From Nocardiopsis sp. N85 (GTDB lineage Bacteria > Actinomycetota > Actinomycetes > Streptosporangiales > Streptosporangiaceae), in assembly GCF_028882275.1 (NCBI RefSeq), contig NZ_JARBUT010000012.1, positions 154,351 through 218,350 on the forward strand: 64,000 nt of DNA, in the 5' to 3' direction. Below the pieces are notes generated by a model. That model ran no database searches. It saw only the letters and a list, made by a program, of their open reading frames with translations, and was not told the DNA's origin. Both the position numbers and the translations under genes were made by a program. Each line of letters begins with the position of its first letter. Within the stretch, counting starts at the first letter, position 1. Positions 35,284-43,543 of this stretch are shown here, piece after piece.

Positions 35284-37824
35284 TCAGAGTTGGCGGGGAT
35301 CGAAGTCGAAGTTCATCCGCTGACCGGACAGGAAGGCCTCGGTGAACTGGTGCTCGCGGCCGTGGACGCGGGCGTACAGGGGTTCCACCTGGGCGAGCAG
35401 TCGGTCGGCCTCGTCGTCCTCTCCCTCCGCACGCAGGTCCAGGATGAGATTGGCCGAGCAGGACAGGGCCATGGGGTGCTCTTCGCCGAGGAGGGCCCGC
35501 ATACGGCGCAGACTGCCCCGGCCCAGGCGGACGGCGTTCTTGGTGTCGTTCAGCGCGGCCAGGTCGCTGGCCAGGTTGAGGGTGACGCCCAGCGCGTAGT
35601 GGTGGTCGCGGCCCAGTTTCCCCTCCACACCCGCCAGTGACGCCTCGTTGAGCCGTCGGGCCTTCGACGGGTCGCCCAACATCCGGTACAACAGCGCCAC
35701 GTTGCTGGTGCACCCGTGGTTGTAGGGGTGTTCCGCGCCGTAGATCTGGTCGTAACGCAGGTCGGTGTCCTCCGCCAGTTGCAGCGCCTCCGCCAGTGCG
35801 CCGTGCATCCGCCAGGTGTTGGCCAGGCACATGGCGGCGGCGAGGGTCTCGGGGTGGTCGAGCCCGTACAGCCGCAGGTGCCGGGAGTGCGCGTCCTGCG
35901 CCAGTTCCAGGGCCTGGTCCAGGTCCCCGTTCATGCGCAGGGAGGTGGCCAGGTCGATCTGGGTGCGCAGGGTCCGGGGGTGATCGGCGCCCAACTGTTC
36001 GCGGCCGTAGGCCAGGGCGTCCTCGCCCAGGTCGCAGGCCTCGATGTAGTCCCCGGCCAGCCGCACGGCCAGTGCCAGGCCGTGCAGATAGATGAGCAGG
36101 TGCACGGCGGACTGGGTCGCACTGTGACGCTTGTGCAGCATGTAGACGCGCTCGTGCAGGTCGCGCGCCCCGGAGAAGTCGCTGGTCAGGGCGAGGTCGA
36201 CGGCCAGGTTGTACATGGCGCGCAGGGTCGCCGGATCGGTGGGGCCCAGCGCCTCCCGGTGCAGCCGCAGGGTCTCCTCGTCGCTCTCGCGGGCCTGCTG
36301 GAATTCGCCCTTGGCGCGCAGGTCGGCGCCGATGCCCGAGCGCACGGCCAGGGTCAACCGGTGTTCGGGGCCCAGAACGCGCTGCGTCTGTTCCAGGAGG
36401 GCCCGGTCCAGGTCGTACGTCTCCTGATAACGGCCCAGTTCGCGCAGTCGGTTGGCGTACTTGAGCCGTGCCTCCAGGACGTGGGGGTCGTCGGGGCCGG
36501 ACACCGAGGCCCACCGCTCGACGAATTCGTGTGCGTAGCGTTCGGCCATCGCGTAGTTACCGGAGGTGTACAGGAAGGTCAGGACCTTGAGGGCGAACTC
36601 CCTGGCCTCGGGAAGGATGCTCTCGGCGATGCCGGAGGGACGCAGGTGGGGCAGCAGTTCGAGGTAACGGTCCTGGGAGGCCGGGTTGTTCATCGCCGAC
36701 GGCGCGGCGGCGGCCAGGAGGGACCACACCTCCTCGCGCGCGACCCGCTGTTCCTCGGCGGACAGTTCGGCCCGGATCAGGGTCTGGATCAGTCGGTGCA
36801 CCTGAATGGTCCGGTTGGAGTTGTCCAGCCGGATGAGCGCGTACCGGGCCAGCTGGCCGATGACCCGGCTCAGCCGGATGGGGTTGGCCAACAGGTCGAC
36901 CATCTCCGGGCGGACCGGGCCCTCCTCCACCGGGAAGAAGACGTCCCGGGGGATCGGTTCGGGCCCGAAGAAGGCGCAGCAGCGCAGTAGGTCCATGGCC
37001 TCGGGCAGGTTTTCCCGGAGCTTGCTCACCGACAGCTGCCAGGCGGCCGTCATCGGTGTCGGATACTCGCTCGGCGCGCCCTCGCGCAGCAGGGAGACGG
37101 GTTGTTCGGCCAACAACCTGAGGTACTCGCGGTTGGACATGCCGGTCTCCGACCGAAGCGCTCCCGCCTGTTCCAACGCCAGGGGAAGGTGACCCAGGGC
37201 CTCGGCCAGTTCCTCCGCCTCCGCCCGGGTGATGCCGCGCGGAATGCGCTTCTTGAGGAACTCGACGCTTTCGACGTCGGGGAAGACGTCCACCGAGACC
37301 GTCTCGGCGACCGCCTGCCAGCGGTGATTGCGAGAGGTGATGAGCACGTGCCCGGTCTCGTGACCCTCCGGGATCACATCGCGCAGGTCCTCGGGTTCGT
37401 CGGCGTTGTCGTAGATGAGGAGCCACCGCCGGTAGGGGTCGCCCCTGCGGAGGGCGTTCAACACGGTCTCGGCGGCCTCCTCGATGCCGGTGGAGCTCAC
37501 CCCCGGCAGGCCCATGTGGGGGGCCAGGTGCGCGAGGGATGAGCGCACCAGGCCCGGCTGGTCGGCGTTGATCCACCACACCAGGTCGTATTCGTGGCGG
37601 TAGCGGTAGGCGTACTCCACCGCCATGAGGGTCTTGCCGACACCTCCGTAGCCGTGGAGCGTGTGCGGGACCACGGCGGTGATCTGGTTCATCAGACCGA
37701 ACCTGAGCGCGTTGAGCTGCTGGGCGCGTCCCGTGAAGTTCTTGTTGCGCCCGGGGACCCCTCCCCAGACCTCGGGAGAATGCCCCGGCGCTCGGTCGCC
37801 CACCGGTCCTTGCGCATCGGCCAC
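35284..37824 (-). CDS. FxSxx-COOH system NB-ARC/tetratricopeptide repeat protein
   Basis: An 846-residue STAND protein. The N-terminal signature VWGGVPGRNKNFTGR precedes the NB-ARC ATPase with Walker A GYGGVGKT at 58-65, Walker B LLIYDNADEPEDL and the sensor LITSRNHRW. A winged-helix region follows (about 300-370), then about ten TPR units from residue 430 to the end (for example YANRLRELGRYQETYDLDRALLEQTQRVLG). This arrangement matches the TPR protein of FxSxx-COOH loci. Such ATPases switch on ligand binding and oligomerise. GTG 37824 follows GGAGG. It is divergent from the precursor gene, sharing a 239-base promoter region. Confidence 0.88.
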   Translation of the reverse strand: MADAQGPVGDRAPGHSPEVWGGVPGRNKNFTGRAQQLNALRFGLMNQITAVVPHTLHGYGGVGKTLMAVEYAYRYRHEYDLVWWINADQPGLVRSSLAHLAPHMGLPGVSSTGIEEAAETVLNALRRGDPYRRWLLIYDNADEPEDLRDVIPEGHETGHVLITSRNHRWQAVAETVSVDVFPDVESVEFLKKRIPRGITRAEAEELAEALGHLPLALEQAGALRSETGMSNREYLRLLAEQPVSLLREGAPSEYPTPMTAAWQLSVSKLRENLPEAMDLLRCCAFFGPEPIPRDVFFPVEEGPVRPEMVDLLANPIRLSRVIGQLARYALIRLDNSNRTIQVHRLIQTLIRAELSAEEQRVAREEVWSLLAAAAPSAMNNPASQDRYLELLPHLRPSGIAESILPEAREFALKVLTFLYTSGNYAMAERYAHEFVERWASVSGPDDPHVLEARLKYANRLRELGRYQETYDLDRALLEQTQRVLGPEHRLTLAVRSGIGADLRAKGEFQQARESDEETLRLHREALGPTDPATLRAMYNLAVDLALTSDFSGARDLHERVYMLHKRHSATQSAVHLLIYLHGLALAVRLAGDYIEACDLGEDALAYGREQLGADHPRTLRTQIDLATSLRMNGDLDQALELAQDAHSRHLRLYGLDHPETLAAAMCLANTWRMHGALAEALQLAEDTDLRYDQIYGAEHPYNHGCTSNVALLYRMLGDPSKARRLNEASLAGVEGKLGRDHHYALGVTLNLASDLAALNDTKNAVRLGRGSLRRMRALLGEEHPMALSCSANLILDLRAEGEDDEADRLLAQVEPLYARVHGREHQFTEAFLSGQRMNFDFDPRQL

Positions 37825-38063
37825 TTGGCTTCCTCCGTTTTCACATGCGTCACACCAGAAAAACCTTTACCGCATCCGGTCCTGATGTCCCGTCCGTGTC
37901 ACCATTCCTTTTTCCGTGCTTCCGGGACCGGGTGGTTTTCAGGGTAGGCGATCATGTTAGGGAGCGACAGTCGCGTGGTAAAAACCTCAACGAGGAAGTA
38001 GTCGGAAAAAACGTTTCGGGGGATGGTCCGCCGCCCTCCGGATGGGTGGGAACGGAGAGGTCT

Positions 38064-38243
38064 GTGACGGCAGTGCAACATGGCGATGACCTCGCCCTGG
38101 TATCTCTTGAGGGCCTGTCCCTACGGGACCTGGGCCGCTTCGGGGAGTCGGTGATCATCGGTGCGCTCGGGTCCGTCCTGGGTGCCGGAGAGGCCGACGG
38201 TGAGATCGTCGCCTCCTTCGCCAACGAAGGGGATAAGGCCTGA
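38064..38243 (+). CDS. FxSxx-like precursor peptide with atypical C-terminus
   Basis: A 59-residue peptide. The leader LVSLEGLSLRDLGRFGESVI shows the Leu-rich pattern of FxsA-type precursors. The last residues read ASFANEGDKA instead of ending in FxSxx: F52-A53-N54 replaces F-x-S and five residues follow. F-x-N fits the aromatic-x-x-(N/K/D/S) pattern used by three-residue cyclophane synthases. It is probably the substrate of the radical SAM and HExxH proteins at 32648-35197. The GTG start is supported by GGAGAGG; an in-frame GTG 9 bases later is possible. It is followed by a weak hairpin and the nSTAND1 gene. Confidence 0.7.
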   Translation: MTAVQHGDDLALVSLEGLSLRDLGRFGESVIIGALGSVLGAGEADGEIVASFANEGDKA

Positions 38244-38250
38244 GTCGTTC

Positions 38251-38270
38251 CCACGGCGGATTCCCCGTGG
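38251..38270 (+). terminator. Weak hairpin (possible attenuator) after the precursor gene
   Basis: CCACGG and CCGTGG form a 6-bp stem around an 8-base loop, starting 7 bases after the precursor stop. Attenuators of this kind let a precursor be made in excess over downstream genes; strength is modest here. Confidence 0.4.
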
Positions 38271-38416
38271 TGTGGAGCGCTCGTCGAGTGAACCGTGCGC
38301 ATCGTTCCAGGTGAGAATGCCTGTGTGGGGCATTGTTCTCCTTGTTTCCCACAGCATTCCCATTGTCGTTCCTGCTCTTGTCGATTTCTCGTTCTCGCTG
38401 GTCGGGAGCCATTTTC

Positions 38417-40339
38417 ATGAAACGAACCGCCGGGTGGGACGACCGACCCGGGCCGTTCGTCGGCCCGCGACCCTTCCGTGCCCGGGATCGGCCGTTCTTC
38501 CTGGGACGAGGACGGGAGGTCGCCGCCCTGACGGCGGCCTGGCACGGTCATCGGCTCACCGTCCTGCACGGTGACACGGGCGTGGGCAAGACCTCCCTCG
38601 TGCGCGCGGGGGCCGTTCCCGGGGTCACCGACAGGGGCGGCGACGTCCTGCCCTATGACGACCTCTGTCTGGATTCCGGGTTCCCCGCCGCCGTCCTGCC
38701 CGACCAGAACCCCTACGGCCGCGCCCTGGTCTCCTCCTGGGACCCCGAAGGACCGCCCGGACGCTCCGTCGCGGACCTGCTGCGCACACGTTCCCGCACC
38801 GACCGCTATGGCCGCCGGATCCCCGTGTACGCCGTCCTTGACCGGGTCGAACTCCTCCTGCGGCCGGGGGGCGCGGGCGAACATCACCGGCGCGACCTGC
38901 TGGAGGAGTTGCTCACCTGTCTGGACGGGCACGAGGAGCTGCGCCTGCTGCTCGTCGTGCGCACCGACCACTGGGACGAGTTGCGCCGCCTGCTCGACAA
39001 GTACACCGTGCGGTTCGCCGAGATCCCGCTGCACCCCCTCACGGCACAGGCGGCGGCCGAGGCCGTCGATCTGGCCCTGGACCGGGTGGGTCACCGGTTG
39101 GAGCCGGGGCAGGGACGGCTGCTCGCCGAGGAACTGTGCCTCCCCGTCCCCGGAACGCCCCATCGGGGCGGAATCGTGGACCCGGGCCTGCTCCAGGTGG
39201 TCGGACGGGCGCTGTGGGAGGCGTTGCCCGCCGGAGCCCGCACGCTCACCCGTGACCCGACCGCCGACACCGACCGGGCCCTGCGCGCCCATACGGCGCG
39301 CGCCGTGGCCGAGACGGCCGCCGAGTGCCTCGTCTCCCCCCGCGCGCTGCGCGCCTGGCTCGCCCGAGTCCTCGAATCGGGGGAACAGGGCGCGCGGGCC
39401 TTCCGGGGCGGGGAGGAGGCCGCCCGAGCCCTCCAGGACCGGCACCTGGTCGGCCGACACCACGCCAACGGCACCTACCTCGTGCGCCACCCGAGGCTGA
39501 CCGGCCCCCTGACCTCTCCGGATCCGCTCCCCGAGGTCCCCCGCGGGGCGGCCTCGCACTTCTCCTTCGCCTGCCGCACCCGGACGCGGGGAGACCTCCC
39601 CGTGGCCCGTGAGCACGCCCGTCGGGCGTTGGCCGCCCAGCCGCCACCCCGGCCCCGCGATCGGGCCAGGATCATCTCCCTGCTCGGCGACCTGGCCTTT
39701 CACGAGGGGGACTTCCCGTCGGCGGCCCGTCTGTACCAGGACGCGGCCGGACTCCGGGCCTCCCTGGGGGAGGGCGTCGCCGTGGGCCACGCCCTGCTCG
39801 CCCAGGCCCGCTGCCTGCTGCTGGCCCGTGACCGTCCCGCCGCCCTGAACGCCCTCGCGGTGGCGGCCGGTCGGGCCGGCGCCGACCCGGGGATGCAGAC
39901 CGGCCTGGGCCAGGCCCTGTGGCAGGCGGGCCAGGCCGAATCCGCCCTGGACGTCCTCCATCGGGTGCTGTCCCGCGACGGTGCCAACGCCGAGGCCCGC
40001 CGCACCCGGGGGGAGATCCTCGCGGATCAGGGGGAGGCCGTCTCCGCCCTGCGCGACCTCGAACGCCTGGAGGCACCGGAGAGCCCTTCCACCCGTACCG
40101 CCCGCGCTCTGGCCCAGGCCACCCTCGCCGGGGTCGGCACCTGGTCGGAGGAGCTGGACGAGGCCCTGGTCGAAGCCGCCGACAGCGGTCCGGTCCTGCT
40201 GCGCGCGGCCCGGGTACGCCGTCTGCGGGGCGACCGCGACCTCGCCGCCCGACTGGCGGCCCGGGCCGTGAGCGCGCATCACCCGCCTCTGCCGCCGCAC
40301 CAGGTGTCCACCGCCGCCCGGCTGTCGGAGGAGGCGTGA
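38417..40339 (+). CDS. nSTAND1-type ATPase with TPR repeats
   Basis: A 640-residue protein. FVGPRPFRARDRPFFLGRGREVAAL (about 14-38) is the signature that precedes the nSTAND1 P-loop. Walker A is GDTGVGKT at 52-59; YAVLDRVELLL is the Walker B strand and LLLVVRTDHWDELRRLL the sensor region. From about residue 395 there are TPR-like repeats (GDLAFHEGDFPSAARLYQDAAGLRASLG, ALLAQARCLLLARDRPAALNALAVAAGRAG). Such ATPases are common in bacterial signalling and conflict systems. Its stop overlaps the next gene as GTGA. A GGGAG site precedes the ATG. Confidence 0.83.
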   Translation: MKRTAGWDDRPGPFVGPRPFRARDRPFFLGRGREVAALTAAWHGHRLTVLHGDTGVGKTSLVRAGAVPGVTDRGGDVLPYDDLCLDSGFPAAVLPDQNPYGRALVSSWDPEGPPGRSVADLLRTRSRTDRYGRRIPVYAVLDRVELLLRPGGAGEHHRRDLLEELLTCLDGHEELRLLLVVRTDHWDELRRLLDKYTVRFAEIPLHPLTAQAAAEAVDLALDRVGHRLEPGQGRLLAEELCLPVPGTPHRGGIVDPGLLQVVGRALWEALPAGARTLTRDPTADTDRALRAHTARAVAETAAECLVSPRALRAWLARVLESGEQGARAFRGGEEAARALQDRHLVGRHHANGTYLVRHPRLTGPLTSPDPLPEVPRGAASHFSFACRTRTRGDLPVAREHARRALAAQPPPRPRDRARIISLLGDLAFHEGDFPSAARLYQDAAGLRASLGEGVAVGHALLAQARCLLLARDRPAALNALAVAAGRAGADPGMQTGLGQALWQAGQAESALDVLHRVLSRDGANAEARRTRGEILADQGEAVSALRDLERLEAPESPSTRTARALAQATLAGVGTWSEELDEALVEAADSGPVLLRAARVRRLRGDRDLAARLAARAVSAHHPPLPPHQVSTAARLSEEA

Positions 40340-40920
40340 CGCCGGTCCTGGCGCAATGGTCGGACCCCACCGTCCTGGTCGCCCTCATCACGGGGGTGAC
40401 CACGGCGACGGCGACGATCACCGCCTCGGCCGTCACCGGGGGGCGGGCGGTCAAGGCCGAGCGGGAGCGGGCGCGCCACGCGCTCGAAGCCGAACGTGAC
40501 CGGTTCGAGCGGGAACGCGGCCTTCGGTCCGAGGAGGCGCATCGTGCCCTCATCGGTGAGGCGGCCGCGAGTGTGCTCAGGTTCGGCATGACCGGGAGGT
40601 GGATACTGCACGTTCGGCTCATGGGGCCCAGCGGGCCGGGCCGGGAGAGCCTGGCCGACCTCATGGACCGTTTTCCCGATGACGCCCTGGCGGCCCTCAC
40701 CGCCCTGGAGAGGCTGCGGGGCGTGCTGCCCGCGGAGGCGGGGGCCTTCGCGGAGGAGCTGGTGGCGACGGTGGACCGGGTCTTCGTGCGAGTGACCTCC
40801 GAACGCGCCGAGACCGGAAGCGCCGAACTCGTCAAAGCGGACCTGGATCGGGGGCTACGGCGACTGCTGGGTTCCCTGTCCGGGCCCGAGGACGGCTCAG
40901 GACCACCATCAGTACCGTGA
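40336..40920 (+). CDS. Membrane-anchored coiled-coil protein
   Basis: A 194-residue protein with one N-terminal transmembrane segment (about residues 10-34, PTVLVALITGVTTATATITASAV). A charged coiled coil follows (about 38-70, KAERERARHALEAERDRFERERG), then a helical domain. It starts with GTG inside the stop of the nSTAND1 gene (GTGA), so the two are coupled and the protein may anchor that ATPase at the membrane. Its 3' end runs 89 bases into the convergent MFS gene. There is no recognised family; a signalling tether is inference. Confidence 0.75.
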   Translation: MTPVLAQWSDPTVLVALITGVTTATATITASAVTGGRAVKAERERARHALEAERDRFERERGLRSEEAHRALIGEAAASVLRFGMTGRWILHVRLMGPSGPGRESLADLMDRFPDDALAALTALERLRGVLPAEAGAFAEELVATVDRVFVRVTSERAETGSAELVKADLDRGLRRLLGSLSGPEDGSGPPSVP

Positions 40921-42166
40921 ACACCAGCGCGATCCCCCCGTTGGCCGCCGCGAGCAGGGCACTGGTGGGTCCCGGCCCCCAGGCCTCCAAGAGGTGGCCG
41001 CCGCACACCAGACCCAGGGGCATGGCCCCCTGGGCGAAGAACTGGTCCACCCCCAGGACCCGGCCCAGGAGGTTCCGGGGCACGTGGACCGCGTGATAGG
41101 TCCCCACCGTCACGTTCATGTGGGCCCCCACGAACCCGATGCCGCCCCAGGTGAAGGGGAGCGTGGCCATCAGCCAGCGGGGATCGAGGTGGTGGGCCAC
41201 CGCCAGGGCGCCCAGCGGGAGCATCCACGACCACAGGCACAGGGCGATCATGTGCACCGGGCGGAAACGCCTCACCAGACGCGGCGCGAGCAGTGATCCG
41301 AGCAGGCCGCCCACCCCGGTGGCGGCCAGGACCACGCCGATGAGCACGGGCGGGAAACCCTCGTGCGTGACCGTCGACATGATGAGCAGCCATACCGTCT
41401 GGAACATGGCGTTGGTGATGGTGCACACGACCAGGGCCGACCTGAGCAGGCGATCGCGGTACAGCCATCGGAAGCCCGCCCGGAACTCCTCGATGAACGG
41501 TTCCCGTTCCTCGTCCCTGTCCACGGGGGCGGGGCGCACCGGCCGGGGCAGGAACAGGGCGGTCAGCAGCGCGCCCGAGGACATCACGACGTTGAACGCC
41601 GTGGGCGCCCACGCGGCCAGGCCGAACAGGAGACCGCCCAGCGGTCGTCCGGTCATCTGGGTGCCGTGGGCGCGGGCCTCGTTCCTGCCCACCGCCTCGG
41701 CCAGGTGTTCCTCGGGTACCAGGTGGGGCACCGCGGCGGTGGCGGCGGTGGCGAACAGTGTGGAACAGATCCCGTGCACCGCCATGGCCGCGATGAGGAG
41801 GGAGACGGGTGCGTCCCACAGCAGGACGGGGGGTACCAGGAGGACGGTCACCGCCAGACGCCCGGTCTGGCCGATGATCATGACCCGGCGCGGATCCACC
41901 CGGTCCACCAGGACGCCGACAGGTGCGTGCAGGAGGATGCGGGGGAGCATTCCCGCCACGGCGATCCACGCGGCCGTCACGGGCGAACCCGTCTGTGCCA
42001 GCGCCAACAGCGGCACGGCCAGGGTGAAGGTCATGGTGCCCAGGCCGTTGAGCGCCCCGCCGCTCCACAACAGGGCGAAGTGGCGCCGCCACGGGGTCTG
42101 GGCGACGGAGTTCTCGGGGACGGGGGGCGAGGCCACCGCGCGGGTCTCGGTGGTCACCCCGTCCAT
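40832..42166 (-). CDS. MFS transporter, drug-exporter type
   Basis: A 444-residue major facilitator with about twelve hydrophobic segments. The motif-A-like loop between helices 2 and 3 is GVLVDRVDPRRVMIIGQTGR (about 82-101), and a second half-repeat occurs at LLGSLLAPRLVRRFRPVHM. It resembles MFS_3/EntS-like exporters of small molecules; the substrate is unknown. The ATG at 42166 has no strong ribosome site, and an in-frame GTG lies 9 bases later. The gene's 3' end overlaps the convergent coiled-coil gene. Confidence 0.9.
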   Translation of the reverse strand: MDGVTTETRAVASPPVPENSVAQTPWRRHFALLWSGGALNGLGTMTFTLAVPLLALAQTGSPVTAAWIAVAGMLPRILLHAPVGVLVDRVDPRRVMIIGQTGRLAVTVLLVPPVLLWDAPVSLLIAAMAVHGICSTLFATAATAAVPHLVPEEHLAEAVGRNEARAHGTQMTGRPLGGLLFGLAAWAPTAFNVVMSSGALLTALFLPRPVRPAPVDRDEEREPFIEEFRAGFRWLYRDRLLRSALVVCTITNAMFQTVWLLIMSTVTHEGFPPVLIGVVLAATGVGGLLGSLLAPRLVRRFRPVHMIALCLWSWMLPLGALAVAHHLDPRWLMATLPFTWGGIGFVGAHMNVTVGTYHAVHVPRNLLGRVLGVDQFFAQGAMPLGLVCGGHLLEAWGPGPTSALLAAANGGIALVFTVLMVVLSRPRARTGNPAVAVAPDPGPL

Positions 42167-42403
42167 GTGACGTTCTCGGGCATGGCTCTCGGAAGGAAGT
42201 CGACGTCGTTGTCCGACGGCGTGCGGGAATCCGATGGCATTCCCGGGTTGCCGTCCTCCTACCTGCCTCGGTGGCCGGATGGGCCGTGAGGCGGCGTCGC
42301 GGCCGTGTGTTCCCCGCCGGCGCCGCAGTGGGACGGCGACAGCCTAGTGCGATGAGGGTCCGTGCGTGCGCGTAACACGTCAACAGCCGATGAAGAAGAT
42401 CGT

Positions 42404-43543
42404 TCAGGCGCCTCCCGTGTCCACCAGGGTGAGCCGGTGGGCCTCGGTGGGGTCCGGGTGTTCCCATCGGCCCACCAGGCGGTCCACCACCGCCGTCGGG
42501 ATCGGGGAGGGACGGCGGTCCAGACGGGCGCGCAGCGTCCGGGGCGGGGCCTCCACCGCGACGATCTCGACCCGGGCGCCGTAGGCCGCGGCCAGGGTCG
42601 TGCAGCGGTCGCGCATCGACCGGGACACGTTCGTGGCGTTCCAGACGAAGGACCGTTCCGCGCGCAGGTGCTCGCGGGCGCGCTCGTGGGCCGCGGCCGC
42701 CACCGGGCGCTGGTCGTCGGTGGGCCGCACCCCCAGTTCGCCGCGGATCGCGTCCAGGCTCACCACCGGCACGCCGGGGCGCTCCCGTCCGATCCAGGTG
42801 TCCTTGCCCGCCCCCGGCAGGCCGGACATGACGGTGACGGTCATCCGGGTGTCGTCGTAGGCGTCGTGGTCGGGGTCGCGCTCGGGGCGCTGGAAGAAGC
42901 GGAACCGGGCGTGGTCGGAGGGGAAGGCGCGCGGCTGGTCCAGGCAGGCCTGTTCGGCGCAGTACTCGCGGTAGAGGTCGATGTTCTCCAGCACCTCGGA
43001 GGCGTCCCCGCAGTCCCGGCCCAGGATGTCGGCGGTGGCCAGGATCGCCAGGTCGTCGTTGCGCGCGGTCAGGCTCACCCGGAACACGATGCCGCGCAGG
43101 TCGGGGCGTTCCAGCGCCCAGAACGGGACCTGGTGGTGGCGGACCAGCGCCGCCACGTGCTCGCGCCAGGCGACGGGGGCGCCCATCCGCCACAGGAGGC
43201 CGCGCACCATGAGGTCGCCCCGTCGGGAGTGGCCGTGGGCGGTCACCCTGCCGTCGGCGTCGCGTCGGGTGCACAGGGGTTTGGCGATGTCGTGCAGCAG
43301 CACCGCGGCGAACAGCCGTACCCGCTCGTCGGCGGGGCGGGCCCGCCACTCGGTCAGGGAGGCCAGTGCCTCGCAGGCCATGCGGGTGTGCACGGCCACG
43401 TCCCCCTCGGCGTGGTGGACCGGGTCCTGTTCCACCCCCTCCAGGGCGCGGACCTCGGGGAGTGCGTCGCGGATCCTGTCCCAGTCGAGGTCCCAGGTGG
43501 GCGGGGCCGGACACAGGTCGGTGAACTCAGTGAACGTTCGCAT
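42404..43543 (-). CDS. HD-Pnk: HD phosphohydrolase fused to polynucleotide kinase
   Basis: A 379-residue bifunctional nucleic-acid end-healing enzyme. The N-terminal HD domain (about 35-215) includes H84-D85 in VLLHDIAKPL and further metal-binding histidines in RGDLMVRGLLWRMG/VRHHQVP. The C-terminal P-loop kinase carries GLPGAGKDT at 241-249, VSLDAIRGEL and the lid-type WNATNVSRSMRDRC. The HD domain of characterised HD-Pnk removes 2',3'-cyclic or 3' phosphates and the kinase phosphorylates 5' ends, preparing breaks for ligation. It overlaps the upstream RNA ligase gene by 17 bases. Confidence 0.9.
   Translation of the reverse strand: MRTFTEFTDLCPAPPTWDLDWDRIRDALPEVRALEGVEQDPVHHAEGDVAVHTRMACEALASLTEWRARPADERVRLFAAVLLHDIAKPLCTRRDADGRVTAHGHSRRGDLMVRGLLWRMGAPVAWREHVAALVRHHQVPFWALERPDLRGIVFRVSLTARNDDLAILATADILGRDCGDASEVLENIDLYREYCAEQACLDQPRAFPSDHARFRFFQRPERDPDHDAYDDTRMTVTVMSGLPGAGKDTWIGRERPGVPVVSLDAIRGELGVRPTDDQRPVAAAAHERAREHLRAERSFVWNATNVSRSMRDRCTTLAAAYGARVEIVAVEAPPRTLRARLDRRPSPIPTAVVDRLVGRWEHPDPTEAHRLTLVDTGGA

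Noticed and set aside
32192..36514. A 1440-codon open frame on the minus strand opposite the radical SAM, HExxH and part of the TPR genes
   Set aside because: It is a high-GC antisense artefact: the composition is Gly/Arg/Pro/His/Gln-rich without domains, while the overlapping frames encode recognisable proteins.
38064..38243. Canonical FxsA precursor
   Set aside because: The defining FxSxx C-terminus is absent, so it is described as FxSxx-like and not given the fxsA symbol.
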